DNA of 64,000 bases, taken from assembly GCF_946479415.1 (NCBI RefSeq), contig NZ_CAMLFY010000009.1, positions 1 through 64,000 on the forward strand. Reading direction: 5' to 3'. The notes below the pieces were generated by a model, which was given only the letters and a program-made list of their open reading frames with translations, was not told the DNA's origin and searched no databases. Positions within the stretch are counted from its first letter, which is position 1. Every line of letters starts with the position of its first letter. A program made the position numbers and the translations under genes. Positions 10,003 to 19,105 of this stretch are shown one piece after another. The stretch comes from an uncultured Shinella sp. GTDB taxonomy: Bacteria > Pseudomonadota > Alphaproteobacteria > Rhizobiales > Rhizobiaceae.

Positions 10003-11367
10003 TCAGCGAGACCCCATACCGGCACGAAACCCCGCGGCCGGATGGCGCAACGGCAGACGATCGCCTTCACCAAACAGCCGATTGCGCAGGCTTCCCTCGC
10101 CATAGGCGGTCTTGTAACGGCCCCGCTCCTGCAACACCGGCACCACCAGATCGATGAAATCCTCGTAGCTCTCCGGCGTAACCGTGCGCGCAAGGTTGAA
10201 CCCGTCCACCTCGCCCTCGTCGATCCACGCCTCCAGCGCATCGGCCACCTGCACGGGATCGCCGACGATCAGCGGATAACGCCCGCCGAGCGCCAGCCCG
10301 GAGAGGATGCTACGTTTGGTCCAACCGCGCTCGCGAGCGAGATCGACGGACGTCTGGACGAAATTGCCCTTGCCGTAGGTAATCGGCTCATCGAGGCCAT
10401 ATCGTGAGAAATCGATGCCTGTACCGGCGGAGAAATGCGCAAGCCCCGCCTCTGGGCTCGCGTGACGCGCATAATCCTCGTATTTCTCCCGCGCCGCCTT
10501 TTCCGTGCGATCGACGATCACGGTGAGGCCGGCGAAGATGCGCACATCCTGTGCCTGTCGTCCCGCCTCCACCGCCCCCTGCCGGATTGCACGCGACGCC
10601 GTGCGGGCAACCGCCGTATCCGGCGACGAGATGAAGACGCATTCGGCATGGCGGGACGCGAACTGCCGGCCGCGGCCGGACGTGCCCGCCTGATAGAGTA
10701 CGGGTGTGCGCTGGCGCGAGGGTTCGCTCAGATGGTAACCCTCCGCCTTGAAATGCCGCCCCTCATGCCGGATCTTGCGCACCTTGGACGGGTCGGCATA
10801 GAGCCGCGCCGTGCGATCGCGCAGCACCGCATCGTCATCCCAGCTGCCTTCCCAGAGCGCGTAAAGCAGGTCGAGACACTCGTCCGCACGATCGTAGCGC
10901 GTATCGTGTTCGCCGAGCGCCGCCTGCCCCACGGCACGCGCCGCACTGTCGAGATAGCCGGTCACGATGTTCCAGCCGATGCGGCCCTCCGTGAGGTGAT
11001 CGAGTGTCGAAAGGCGCCGGGCGAAGATATACGGTTCCTCGGCATGCACGTTCACGGTGACACCGAAGCCGAGATCTTTCGTCACCGCCGCCATTGCAGA
11101 AACCAGCATCAGCGGATCGTTGACCGGAAGCTGGATAGACTCGCGCAAGGTCAGGTCGACGGACTGCTGGTAGACATCATAGACGCCGACGATATCGGCG
11201 AGGAAAAGCCCGTCGAACAGGCCGCGTTCCAATGTGGCGGCGAGCGCTGTCCAGTGGTCCAGCCTGGTATACTCGCTCGAACGGTCGCGCGGATGGGTCC
11301 AGAGGCCATGGTTGATGTGCCCAACGCAGTTCATGTTGAAGGCATTGAGGAGGATTTCTTTCGCCAT
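10003..11367 (-). CDS. LLM-class flavin-dependent monooxygenase, second copy
   Basis: This 454-residue FMNH2-dependent monooxygenase is of the same family as the enzyme at 4997-6412, with matching N-terminus (LLNAFNMNCVGHINHGLW) and GRIGWNIVTGYLDSAARAVGQ. ATG at 11367 begins the homology; the ribosome site is weak. It lies 92 bases downstream of metY on the same strand, separated by a GC-rich hairpin without a close T run, so partial read-through from the transporter-metY operon is likely. Distinct sequence from copy 1 argues for a different organosulfur substrate. Confidence 0.88.
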   Translation of the reverse strand: MAKEILLNAFNMNCVGHINHGLWTHPRDRSSEYTRLDHWTALAATLERGLFDGLFLADIVGVYDVYQQSVDLTLRESIQLPVNDPLMLVSAMAAVTKDLGFGVTVNVHAEEPYIFARRLSTLDHLTEGRIGWNIVTGYLDSAARAVGQAALGEHDTRYDRADECLDLLYALWEGSWDDDAVLRDRTARLYADPSKVRKIRHEGRHFKAEGYHLSEPSRQRTPVLYQAGTSGRGRQFASRHAECVFISSPDTAVARTASRAIRQGAVEAGRQAQDVRIFAGLTVIVDRTEKAAREKYEDYARHASPEAGLAHFSAGTGIDFSRYGLDEPITYGKGNFVQTSVDLARERGWTKRSILSGLALGGRYPLIVGDPVQVADALEAWIDEGEVDGFNLARTVTPESYEDFIDLVVPVLQERGRYKTAYGEGSLRNRLFGEGDRLPLRHPAAGFRAGMGSR

Positions 11368-11407
11368 AGGTCCGGCCAGGTCACGAATACGGATATGCGA
11401 AAATCGC

Positions 11408-11431
11408 CCCGGCGCGAGGAGGTGCGCCGGG
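11408..11431 (-). terminator. Hairpin between metY and the second LLM monooxygenase
   Basis: Arms CCCGGCGC and GCGCCGGG enclose an eight-base loop; on the minus strand only a short TTTT follows several bases later. This looks like a weak attenuator or mRNA-stabilising hairpin, not a strong terminator. Confidence 0.35.
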
Positions 11432-11459
11432 ACGATCGCGGATCGGGTCGAGCGCGGCG

Positions 11460-12821
11460 TCAAGCCAGCGCGATGGCCCGTTCCAGGTCGGCGATCAGAT
11501 CGTCGGGATGTTCGAGGCCGATGGAAAGGCGCACGTAGCCGGGCGTCACGCCCGTCGCGCGCTGGTCTTCCAGCGAAAGCTGCGAATGGGTGGTCGTCGA
11601 GGGGTGGATCGCCAGCGAGCGGGCATCGCCGATATTGGCGAGGTGGTAGAAGAGCTGCAGACTGTCGATGAAGCGACGGCCGGCCTCGCGCCCGCCCTTC
11701 AACTCGAAGCCGACAAGCGCGCCGAAATAGCCCGACTTGAAATATTTGTCCGCCCGCGCCTTAACCGCCCCCTCCTGGAACTTCGGGAAGATCACCCGCT
11801 CGACCTTCGCGTGACCCTTCAAGAATTCGGCAACCTTCACCGCATTCTCATTGTGCTGGCGCAGGCGCAGCGGCAGGGTTTCGAGGCCCTGGATGAACTG
11901 GAAGGCATTTTGCGGGCTGATCGCCGCGCCGAGGTCGCGCAGGAGCACGGCGCGGGCGCGCAGGATATAGGGATGGAAGCCGATGGCCTCGGCCTTCTCG
12001 ATCCAGGTCTTGCCCTGATAGCTCGCGTCGGGCTCCGTCAGGTTCGGCTGGCGGCCCGGGTTTTCCGTCCAGGGAAAGGTGCCGCTGTCGATGATCGCGC
12101 CGCCGATCGAGGTGCCATGGCCGCCGATATATTTCGTCGTGGAATAGACGACGACGGCAGCACCATGCTCCAGCGGGCGGATGACCAGCGGGGCCGCGGT
12201 GTTGTCGACGATGAGCGGAATGCCGTGCCGGCGGCCGATGGCTGCCACCTCGGCAATCGGGAAGACCTCCAGCTTCGGGTTCGGCAGGGATTCGGCATAG
12301 TACGCGCGCGTGCGGTCGTCCGTCGCCTTCTCGAAGGCTTCCGGGTCGCTCGCATCGACGAAGCGGGTTTCGATGCCGAAGCTTTTCAGCGTCGCGGCGA
12401 AGAGCGCCCAGGTGCCGCCATAGAGGCCGGCGGCGCTGACGATATTGTCGCCGGCGCGCGCGACGTTGAGAATGGCGAAGGCCGAGGCCGCCTGGCCAGA
12501 GGAAAGCGCGAGCGCCGCTGCACCACCTTCAAGCTCGGCCAGGCGCTGCTCGAAGGCATCCTGCGTGGGGTTGGAAACGCGGGTGTAGAGATGGCCGGGC
12601 GCCTCCAGCGCGAAGAGCTTGTCGGCACCGTCAGTGCCGGGCAGCTGGAACGAACTCGTCTGGTAAATCGGCACGGCGACGGCACCCGTCGCCGGATCAT
12701 AGCGGAAACTACCGCCATGCAGCGCGATGGTCTCGGGATGGCGGCTCTTGAAGGTCGCGGTCCCCGCTGGAACCTGCACGATATCCTGCTCGGCAACCTC
12801 GGGGGTTTGATGGATCGTCAT
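11460..12821 (-). CDS. metY: O-acetylhomoserine aminocarboxypropyltransferase / sulfhydrylase
   Basis: MetY makes homocysteine from O-acetylhomoserine and sulfide using pyridoxal phosphate. The 453-residue protein shows the Cys/Met metabolism PLP fold, with SSGQAASAFAILN early, D206 in VDNTAA and the Schiff-base lysine K230 in YSTTKYIGGHGTSIGG. The length suits MetY rather than the shorter MetB/MetC. ATG at 12821 has AAGGAG upstream. It follows the SsuABC-type transporter genes and precedes an LLM monooxygenase, so imported organosulfur can be desulfurised and the sulfide captured directly. Confidence 0.94.
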   Translation of the reverse strand: MTIHQTPEVAEQDIVQVPAGTATFKSRHPETIALHGGSFRYDPATGAVAVPIYQTSSFQLPGTDGADKLFALEAPGHLYTRVSNPTQDAFEQRLAELEGGAAALALSSGQAASAFAILNVARAGDNIVSAAGLYGGTWALFAATLKSFGIETRFVDASDPEAFEKATDDRTRAYYAESLPNPKLEVFPIAEVAAIGRRHGIPLIVDNTAAPLVIRPLEHGAAVVVYSTTKYIGGHGTSIGGAIIDSGTFPWTENPGRQPNLTEPDASYQGKTWIEKAEAIGFHPYILRARAVLLRDLGAAISPQNAFQFIQGLETLPLRLRQHNENAVKVAEFLKGHAKVERVIFPKFQEGAVKARADKYFKSGYFGALVGFELKGGREAGRRFIDSLQLFYHLANIGDARSLAIHPSTTTHSQLSLEDQRATGVTPGYVRLSIGLEHPDDLIADLERAIALA

Positions 12822-12847
12822 TGCACTTCTCCTTGGATGATGCGCTT

Positions 12848-13147
12848 TCAGGTGCGCGCGGGACGGGCTGACAGAAGGACGCCGGCGACGAGGATGGCCG
12901 CCGCGGCCCAGAAGGCTTCCGGCGCATACCACCGGATGCCGTAGAGGTGATCGTTGGTGCAGAGCGCCTGGGCGAGCGCGCAGAGATCGGAGGCTCCGGC
13001 GATGCAGGTCACGGCCTGCCGGACGGTCAGATAATCCGCCTCGACGACCTTGCTGAAGATCAGCCACCACCAGCCGAGCGACAGCAAAGCAAGGCCACCG
13101 CCGGCTACCGCCACGGCGTGATAGGAAAGGCGGGCGCTAGACGTCAT
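12848..13147 (-). CDS. Small two-helix membrane protein of the sulfonate transporter operon
   Basis: This 99-residue protein has an N-terminal hydrophobic segment (about residues 9-29, ending GWWWLIFSKV) and a second near the C-terminus (FWAAAAILVAGVLL), with a short cysteine-containing loop between. Its ATG at 13147 overlaps the end of the ABC ATPase gene by 11 bases, a sign of translational coupling, and metY follows 26 bases after its end. I do not recognise the family. Its place in the operon suggests an accessory to the transporter. Confidence 0.7.
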   Translation of the reverse strand: MTSSARLSYHAVAVAGGGLALLSLGWWWLIFSKVVEADYLTVRQAVTCIAGASDLCALAQALCTNDHLYGIRWYAPEAFWAAAAILVAGVLLSARPART

Positions 13148-13925
13148 GGGATATCCCCAGCTTCTCGAGCAGCTGGCTGCGCAGCGCCACCAGCGTGGCA
13201 TCGTCGCGCCGCCGCGGATGGGGCCGGTCGACCCGGATTTCCGCGACGATCGAGGCCGGCCGGTCGGACAGCACGATGACGCGGTCGGCGAGCAGCAGCG
13301 CCTCCTCCACGTCATGCGTGACGAGCAGCGCAGTGAAGCCGGCGCTCTTCCAGAGGTCGAGCAGTTCATTCTGCATGCGCAGGCGGGTCAGCGAGTCGAG
13401 CTTGCCGAAGGGTTCGTCGAGCAACAGCAGCTTCGGATCGTTGACGAGCGCGCGGGCAAGGGCTGCGCGCTGCGCCATGCCGCCAGAGAGCTGGTGCGGG
13501 TAAAAATCCGCAAAACCTTCGAGCTTGACCAGCTTCAGCATCTCGTCGATGCGGTAGCCCTTCGTGCCGATGAGGCCGCGCGCTTCGAGGCCGGTCGCGA
13601 TATTGTCGCGCACCGTGCGCCAGGGAAACAGCGTCGCATCCTGGAAAACGAGGATGCGGTCGGGGTTCGGCGCGGTGATGGGACGGCCATCCTCCAGCAC
13701 CTTGCCGGCCGTCGCCGTTTCCAAACCGGCGGCCAGGCGCAGCAGCGTGGACTTGCCGCAGCCTGATGGACCGAGCAGAGCGACGAATTCGCCTGGTGCG
13801 ATCGTCAGGCTGACATTGTCGAGAACCTGCAAATCCTTGCCGTCGACCTCGTAGCGATGGGAAACGCCTTCCACATCGAGCGCGATGCTGTCGACGGGAT
13901 TGGCTTCTGCGAGAGCGAGCGCCAT
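13137..13925 (-). CDS. Sulfonate/taurine-type ABC transporter ATP-binding protein
   Basis: This 262-residue ATPase of the SsuB/TauB type has Walker A GPSGCGKST (52-60), signature LSGGM (146-150), Walker B LLLLDEP (167-172) and the H-loop THDVEEA. It energises uptake through the permease encoded just upstream. ATG at 13925 shares a base with the permease stop. The substrate is inferred to be a sulfonate or sulfate ester from the neighbouring monooxygenases and metY; the sequence alone does not exclude other SsuB-like substrates. Confidence 0.93.
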   Translation of the reverse strand: MALALAEANPVDSIALDVEGVSHRYEVDGKDLQVLDNVSLTIAPGEFVALLGPSGCGKSTLLRLAAGLETATAGKVLEDGRPITAPNPDRILVFQDATLFPWRTVRDNIATGLEARGLIGTKGYRIDEMLKLVKLEGFADFYPHQLSGGMAQRAALARALVNDPKLLLLDEPFGKLDSLTRLRMQNELLDLWKSAGFTALLVTHDVEEALLLADRVIVLSDRPASIVAEIRVDRPHPRRRDDATLVALRSQLLEKLGISHDV

Positions 13926-14926
13926 CAAAGAATCCCCTTCTGCCAGCCGAGCAGGCGGTCACGCGCCACGAAGAGCAAGCGCACGAGCCCGGCGCAGATC
14001 AGCGCCATGATGATCAGGGCGGCATAGACATTGGCATAGGCCGAATAGGCCGTATTGAACTGGAGATACCAGCCGAGGCCGAACTTGGCGCCGAGCATTT
14101 CGGCAACGACCAGCACGGCGAAGGAATAGTAGAGCCCCATGAAGATGCCGACGAAGACATTCGGCAACGAAGCCGGGATCGCCACCTTGAAGATCAGGAA
14201 ACGATTGTCGGCGCCGAGCGTGCGGGCGACGTCGTAGAAGGAACGGTTGACCTGGCTGACGCCGGCCGCCGTGAGGATCGCCACCGGAATGCCGGATGCG
14301 AGCGCCACAAGGAAGATCGAGGCATGGAAAGTCGAGGGGAAGATGAAGAAGGTGCAAGGAATCCAGGCGCTTGCCGGCACCGGGCCGATCAGCTTCAGAA
14401 GCGGCATGCCCCAATAGGCAAAACGTTTTGACCAGCCGAGCGCCACGCCGCCGGCAAAGCCGACGAGGATGCCCGAGAAGAAGCCGAGCCCCCAGAGACG
14501 CCCGGTATAGGCGATGCAGATCAGCAATCGGTCCCAGTCCGTCACATAGACATGCAGCAGGCCCTGCGGTGGCGAGAAGAACGGTTTTGGCAGCCAGCCA
14601 AGCTTGGCCGTCAGCACTTCCCAGACGGCAAGCCACAGGCCGAGCACGATGAACCACGGCCCATAATGCACGAGCGTGCGGCCGGCGCTGCCGAGCCTGT
14701 GCACCGTCACCGACAGCGCGAGGAAAATCCCCGCGCCGACGAGCGCTGCGGTGGCAAAAAGCTCCGTCGCGCCCCAGGTGATGACATCGGGCAGACCATA
14801 GGTCAGAGCCGCGGTGAGAGTCCACGTGCCGGCCGCGAAAAGCCCGTTGCGCCAAATGCCCGTGAAAGGCAGGGTGAAGGATCGCCGCCCCGCCCCCTCG
14901 AATGTATCCTCGACCGCCGCGCTCAT
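13925..14926 (-). CDS. Sulfonate/taurine-type ABC transporter permease
   Basis: This integral membrane subunit has about 333 residues from ATG 14926. It is longer than usual SsuC/TauC because of an N-terminal extension with extra hydrophobic segments (residues ~20-110) before the standard binding-protein-dependent permease core. The EAA loop lies near DVARTLGADNRFLIFKVAIPASLPN. The start lies four bases after the binding-protein stop, without a clear ribosome site, which fits coupled translation. Order is binding protein, permease, ATPase, all leftward. Confidence 0.9.
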   Translation of the reverse strand: MSAAVEDTFEGAGRRSFTLPFTGIWRNGLFAAGTWTLTAALTYGLPDVITWGATELFATAALVGAGIFLALSVTVHRLGSAGRTLVHYGPWFIVLGLWLAVWEVLTAKLGWLPKPFFSPPQGLLHVYVTDWDRLLICIAYTGRLWGLGFFSGILVGFAGGVALGWSKRFAYWGMPLLKLIGPVPASAWIPCTFFIFPSTFHASIFLVALASGIPVAILTAAGVSQVNRSFYDVARTLGADNRFLIFKVAIPASLPNVFVGIFMGLYYSFAVLVVAEMLGAKFGLGWYLQFNTAYSAYANVYAALIIMALICAGLVRLLFVARDRLLGWQKGIL

Positions 14927-14930
14927 GGCA

Positions 14931-15965
14931 TCACGCGAAGATGTCGATGGTGATGCGGTTGGCAATCTCGGCCGGATCGGTGCCTGCATCGATGACGCCG
15001 GTGAGCTTCAGGTCCTCGTAGCCGATCTGCACTTCCTTCAGCAGGTCCTTGCCGAACCAATGGTCGTGATAGGTGAAGGAAGCGAGCACTTCCGTGAGGT
15101 CTTCAAGCGATAGGCCGGGTTTCAGCGTGTCGAAATACCACTTGGCGACTTCGTCCGGGTGCTTTGCCGTGTATTGGTGGATTTCCAGATTGGCGGCGGC
15201 GACGCGCTTGATGGCATCCTTGTTGGCTTCATAATAATCGCCGTTGACGCCGAGCACGCAGCAGACGCGGTCCTTGAAGGTGCCGGTCTGCGTATCCGCC
15301 ACGCGGCGGAAACCATGCTTCTTCTCGTAGGAATAGGCCCAGGGGTCCATATGCGCGACGGCATCCGCCTCACCCTTCAGAACACCCTCGGCGACGAGAT
15401 CGAAGGGGAAGACCTTCCAGGTGACGTCGGTTTCCGGGTTGAGGCCGGCCTTGGCGAGCGCGACCGAGAAGGCGACGCGCGAGGGCGACATGACGTCGAA
15501 GGTGCCGATCGTCTTGCCCTTGAGGTCGGTCAGCGTCTTGATGTCGGAATCCGGCTGGACGAGAATGCTCTGGCAGCCGCCATGCGAGCCGGCAAACAGG
15601 CGCACATCGAACCCCTGCTCGATCGGCTTCAGCCAATCGTAGAGCAGGCCCGGACCGGCCTCGGCCTTGCGGGTGGCGAGCGCCTGGATGAGCGTCTGGC
15701 CGCTGGCACCCTGATAGAACAGTTCCACGTCGAGGCCGCGCTTGGCATAGATGCCCTTGGACAGGCCGAAACCGACGGGCGAATGGCAGGCGGCGACCTC
15801 GGTCCATTCCAGCTTGATCGGAATGAGATTGCCGGCGATGGCGTAGCGCGTCGAGCGCGCGCCGATCACACCGGCGCCGGCGGCCACGGCCGTCACACCC
15901 GCCGCCTTGATGACGCTGCGGCGTGAAAGGCCCTTGGAGAGAATGGATTCGGGTTGCTGGCTCAT
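14931..15965 (-). CDS. Sulfonate-type ABC transporter substrate-binding protein, Tat signal
   Basis: This 344-residue periplasmic binding protein is of the SsuA/NMT1 type. The N-terminus carries a twin-arginine leader (SRRSVIKAAGVTAVAAGAG), implying export folded. The body has family segments such as GIYAKRGLDVELF and DLKGKTIGTFDVMSPSR. ATG at 15965 has AGGGGAC upstream; upstream in-frame starts lack one. It is first gene of the operon binding protein-permease-ATPase-small membrane protein-metY-LLM, and operator copy C lies about 55 bases upstream. Confidence 0.92.
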   Translation of the reverse strand: MSQQPESILSKGLSRRSVIKAAGVTAVAAGAGVIGARSTRYAIAGNLIPIKLEWTEVAACHSPVGFGLSKGIYAKRGLDVELFYQGASGQTLIQALATRKAEAGPGLLYDWLKPIEQGFDVRLFAGSHGGCQSILVQPDSDIKTLTDLKGKTIGTFDVMSPSRVAFSVALAKAGLNPETDVTWKVFPFDLVAEGVLKGEADAVAHMDPWAYSYEKKHGFRRVADTQTGTFKDRVCCVLGVNGDYYEANKDAIKRVAAANLEIHQYTAKHPDEVAKWYFDTLKPGLSLEDLTEVLASFTYHDHWFGKDLLKEVQIGYEDLKLTGVIDAGTDPAEIANRITIDIFA

Positions 15966-16017
15966 CTGTTGTCCCCTGACAGGTTGATGCGGACAGCCTA
16001 GCGATATTGATAATAGT

Positions 16018-16032
16018 TTATAGATTTTATGG
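16018..16032. promoter_or_regulatory. Sulfur-island operator, copy C
   Basis: TTATAGATTTTATGG on the plus strand, about 55 bases upstream of the transporter operon that runs leftward from 15965. It keeps the invariant ATAGA core, and here the motif orientation is opposite to transcription. Confidence 0.6.
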
Positions 16033-16196
16033 ATTATTATGCGCGGACAAAAGGGAATATTCTTTCGCCCGAAGCCGACGGCTTGGATTGGCATCCTCAC
16101 ACAACCACGTGACCTCTGCTCGGCCTACCAAGCGGCGGAAGTGCGCCAACGTTGACCGGCCAAAAGCGCTGAACCAATGCCGTAAAAGGAGACCCC

Positions 16197-16500
16197 ATGA
16201 TCACAGGCTCCCAGTGCCAGGCAGCACGAGCCCTTGTCGAATACAGCCGGGAGCCGCCTTGCGACGGCATCGGGCGCTGCCATCGAAACGATCGAGAGCT
16301 TCGAACGAAAGCGCGGCAAACCCGATGAGCCCAGCATCAACGCATTGCAGTCTTCGCTTGAGCTCGCGGGGACGCTGTCCCTACCGGATGGCGATCATGG
16401 CGGCGCCGGGGTGCGTCTGAAATTCAACAGTTCCGAAACCCGGTGCATCGCGACCCTGGAAGGCGAAGGCGGCCTTGTCGCCCATGATGACGTCCCGTGA
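16197..16500 (+). pseudogene. Frameshifted small XRE-type transcriptional regulator
   Basis: The ATG at 16197 has AAAAGGAG upstream and reads MITGSQCQAARALVEYSRE. Near 16253-16258 (GAGCCGCCTT) the frame breaks. The expected continuation RLATASGAAIETIESFERK, then DGDHGGAGVRLKF and TLEGEGGL, is in the plus-one frame and runs to the TGA at 16500. One extra C would explain it. Intact, the product would be the ~100-residue rhizobial helix-turn-helix protein of this family. It may be a genuine mutation or a base-call error. It lies in the divergent region between two sulfur operons. Confidence 0.8.
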
Positions 16501-16871
16501 CCGTGTCCAACCGGGATCGCGGATTCAGCGAAGGCTTGAGCACTCCGCTCGGAAATAACTTATCTCCTGAGAGCCATGCCCCCACCATATCTTTTTGATG
16601 CGGGGCGTTGATTTCCGCCACAAGCCCCAAGGCCAAAGACGCTCCGGCGCAACCTCTCCAGCCCGCGTGCCGGCAGCGCTCCTCCCCTGCAATCCGCAGA
16701 TCGATCCAGGACTGTCTCAACGAGAAGCAATTTGCTTCAGAAATGCGCAACTTTGGATGCTCATTTCTTAATTACATTAATTTTATAGATAATATAGGCA
16801 ATCTTCTCTCGCTCGGCGAAGCCTCCCGGCGGCGGAAGCTCGGTTCTTTTTGAAAATGGGGACATTTCAAT
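16501..16871 (+). other. Intergenic promoter region before the amino-acid type ABC operon
   Basis: No convincing gene is present. The last ~130 bases are AT-rich and hold operator copy D. The 5' part shows no recognisable element. Confidence 0.6.
16783..16797 (+). promoter_or_regulatory. Sulfur-island operator, copy D
   Basis: TTATAGATAATATAG followed by GCAA; 15 of 19 positions agree with copy B when read in the plus orientation. It lies 75 bases before the binding-protein start at 16872. Confidence 0.6.
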
Positions 16872-17903
16872 ATGATAGTACACAAGACATTCCGGCGGGT
16901 GGTCCAGTCGGCCGCGGCCGCCGCCTTCCTCGCCACGACCATGCTGTCCGGTCTCGCCCATGCCGGCCCGACGCTCGATAAGATCAACCAGCGCGGCGCG
17001 ATCAAGGTCGGCGTCGGCACCACGCCGGGTTTCTTCGCGCCTGATGGTGACGGCAAGTGGAAGGGCTTCTTCGTCGATTACGGCCGCGCGCTGTCCATCG
17101 CCGTCTTCGGCTCGCCCGACAATGTGGAGTTCACCGCCTCCTCACCGCAGCAGCGCCTGCCGGCCCTCCAGAGCGGCGAATTCGACATCCTGCTCTCCGG
17201 CGTGACCGTCACCGCCACCCGCGCCTTCAAGCTCGGTTTCCACTTCGGCCCGACAGTCTTCTATGACGGCCAGGGCATCCTGGTGCGCAAGGATCTCGGC
17301 GTGACCAAGGCCGCCGATCTCGACGGTGCGACCATAGGCGCGCAGAGCGGCACGACCGGCGAATTGAACGTCGCCGACTTCTTCCGCAAGACCGGCAAGA
17401 CCTTCACGCCCGTCACCATCGAGGACACCGGACAGTTCATCGACGCGCTGGAATCCGGCCGCGTTGATGCAATCACGCAGGACTCGTCCGATCTGGTCGG
17501 CAAGCGCACCCAGCTGAAGAAGCCGGACGATTACGTCCTGCTGCCCGAGCGCCTCTCCAAGGAACCGCTCGCACCGGCGATTGCCGGCGGCGACGACCGC
17601 TGGCTGGAGCTCGTCAACTGGACGGTGAACGCCACCATCCAGGCCGAGGAATGGGGCATCACCTCGGCCAATGTCGATCAGTTCCTGGAATCGGAAGATC
17701 CGGCCATCCAGCGCTTCCTCGGCGTCGATCCGTCCTTCGCCAAGGATATCGGGCTGGATCCGAAATGGGCCTACAACATCATCAAGACCGTCGGCAATTA
17801 CGGCGAAATCTATGACCGCAACCTCAAGCCGCTCGGCTGGGAGCGCGGCTATAACAGCCTGTGGACCGATGGCGGCCTGCTCTATTCGCCGCCGTTCCGT
17901 TGA
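16872..17903 (+). CDS. Polar amino-acid type ABC transporter substrate-binding protein
   Basis: This 343-residue periplasmic protein resembles AapJ of the general amino-acid permease. A Sec signal peptide runs to about residue 32 (SGLAHA). Then come KINQRGAIKVGVGTTPGFFAP and the SBP_bac_3 core, including QSGEFDILLSGVTVTATR, GATIGAQSGTTGELN and the C-terminal YGEIYDRNLKPLGWERGYNSLW. Operator copy D precedes it and sulfur genes flank it, so a sulfur amino acid or organosulfur ligand is plausible but not shown. Confidence 0.92.
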   Translation: MIVHKTFRRVVQSAAAAAFLATTMLSGLAHAGPTLDKINQRGAIKVGVGTTPGFFAPDGDGKWKGFFVDYGRALSIAVFGSPDNVEFTASSPQQRLPALQSGEFDILLSGVTVTATRAFKLGFHFGPTVFYDGQGILVRKDLGVTKAADLDGATIGAQSGTTGELNVADFFRKTGKTFTPVTIEDTGQFIDALESGRVDAITQDSSDLVGKRTQLKKPDDYVLLPERLSKEPLAPAIAGGDDRWLELVNWTVNATIQAEEWGITSANVDQFLESEDPAIQRFLGVDPSFAKDIGLDPKWAYNIIKTVGNYGEIYDRNLKPLGWERGYNSLWTDGGLLYSPPFR

Positions 17904-19105
17904 TGTCTGACAGACGCGTGTTCCGCACCGCCATCGTGCCGGGTCCCCCACGACCCGGCACGTTCGGCAAGATCCGCGCCTGGTGGGGCGGCTGGCCGAT
18001 CGGCCAGCTTGCCTTCCTGGCCGCACTTGCGCTTCTCGGCTGGCTGTTGGTTTCGAACGTGCTCGGAACGATGGCGCGCATCGGCATCCTGCCGGGCTTC
18101 GGCTTCCTCTCCAGCTCCGCCAATTTCGAGATCGGCGAAAGCGCCATCGCCTTTCGCGCGGGCGATACCTATCTGAGAGCCATCGCTGCCGGCCTCATCA
18201 ACACGCTCAAGGTCTCGCTGCTCGGCTGTGTGCTCGCCACCATCCTCGGCGTCGTCATCGGCGTTGCCGGCCTGTCGCGCAATCTGCTGCTGTCAGGCCT
18301 TGTGCGCTGGTTCATCGAGATCACGCGCAACACACCACTGTTGTTGCAGCTCTTCTTCTGGATGGCGCTCGCCAAGGCCCTGCCCGCGCCACGCCAGGCG
18401 CCTGCCTTGTTCGACGCGATCTTCCTTACCAATCGCGGCGTCTATATCCCCTCCCTGTCGCTGGAAGGCGCGCCGTTCGGCGTCCTCGCGGCCTTTGCCC
18501 TTGCCGGCGCATTTGGCGCTGCGCTGCTCCTAGTCCTGCGTCTTTCCAGCCGGCTGACGCGCCGCACCGGAACCGCAGCGATCGTCCTGTCCGTCGGCGC
18601 AATCCTCCTGCTGCTCGCGCTTTCCGGCGCCCGGCCCGTTGCACAGGCGCCCGCCCTTGCCGGCTTCAACATCCGCGGCGGGCTCAATCTCTCGCCGGAA
18701 TTCGCCGCCCTCCTGACCGGCCTCGTCGTGAAATTCTCAGCCCTCATCGCCGAGATCGTGCGCGCCGGCATCCAGTCGGTCGGCGCTGGCCAGTGGGAGG
18801 CCGCCCGTGCGCTTGGCCTGCATGATGGCCAGATCATCCGCCTCGTCGTGCTGCCGCAGGCGCTGCGCGTCATCACACCGCTGACGACGTCGAGCTATCT
18901 CGATCTCACCAAGGATTCGAGCCTCGCCGTCGCCATCGGCTTTCCCGATCTCGTCAGCATCATCAACACCACCGCCAACACGACCGGCCAGTCGATGGAA
19001 GCGCTGATCATCCTGATCGGCGCCTTCCTGACCATCAACCTCGCGCTTTCCGCCCTCATGAATATTTACAACAACCGCGTTGCGCTGCGGGGCTCGACCC
19101 GATGA
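17903..19105 (+). CDS. Amino-acid ABC transporter permease (AapQ-like)
   Basis: This 400-residue permease of the HisMQ/Aap family has several hydrophobic helices, a conserved N-terminal transport segment (YLRAIAAGLINTLKVSLLGCVLATILG) and the late EAA motif GQWEAARALGLHDGQIIRLVVLPQALR. ATG at 17903 overlaps the binding-protein stop (TGATG). It forms a heterodimeric channel with the next gene product. Confidence 0.9.
   Translation: MSDRRVFRTAIVPGPPRPGTFGKIRAWWGGWPIGQLAFLAALALLGWLLVSNVLGTMARIGILPGFGFLSSSANFEIGESAIAFRAGDTYLRAIAAGLINTLKVSLLGCVLATILGVVIGVAGLSRNLLLSGLVRWFIEITRNTPLLLQLFFWMALAKALPAPRQAPALFDAIFLTNRGVYIPSLSLEGAPFGVLAAFALAGAFGAALLLVLRLSSRLTRRTGTAAIVLSVGAILLLLALSGARPVAQAPALAGFNIRGGLNLSPEFAALLTGLVVKFSALIAEIVRAGIQSVGAGQWEAARALGLHDGQIIRLVVLPQALRVITPLTTSSYLDLTKDSSLAVAIGFPDLVSIINTTANTTGQSMEALIILIGAFLTINLALSALMNIYNNRVALRGSTR

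Noticed and set aside
8583..10157. A 524-codon plus-strand frame over the dioxygenase and cysE region
   Set aside because: It crosses several minus-strand genes with clear catalytic motifs and an intergenic region; no family features.
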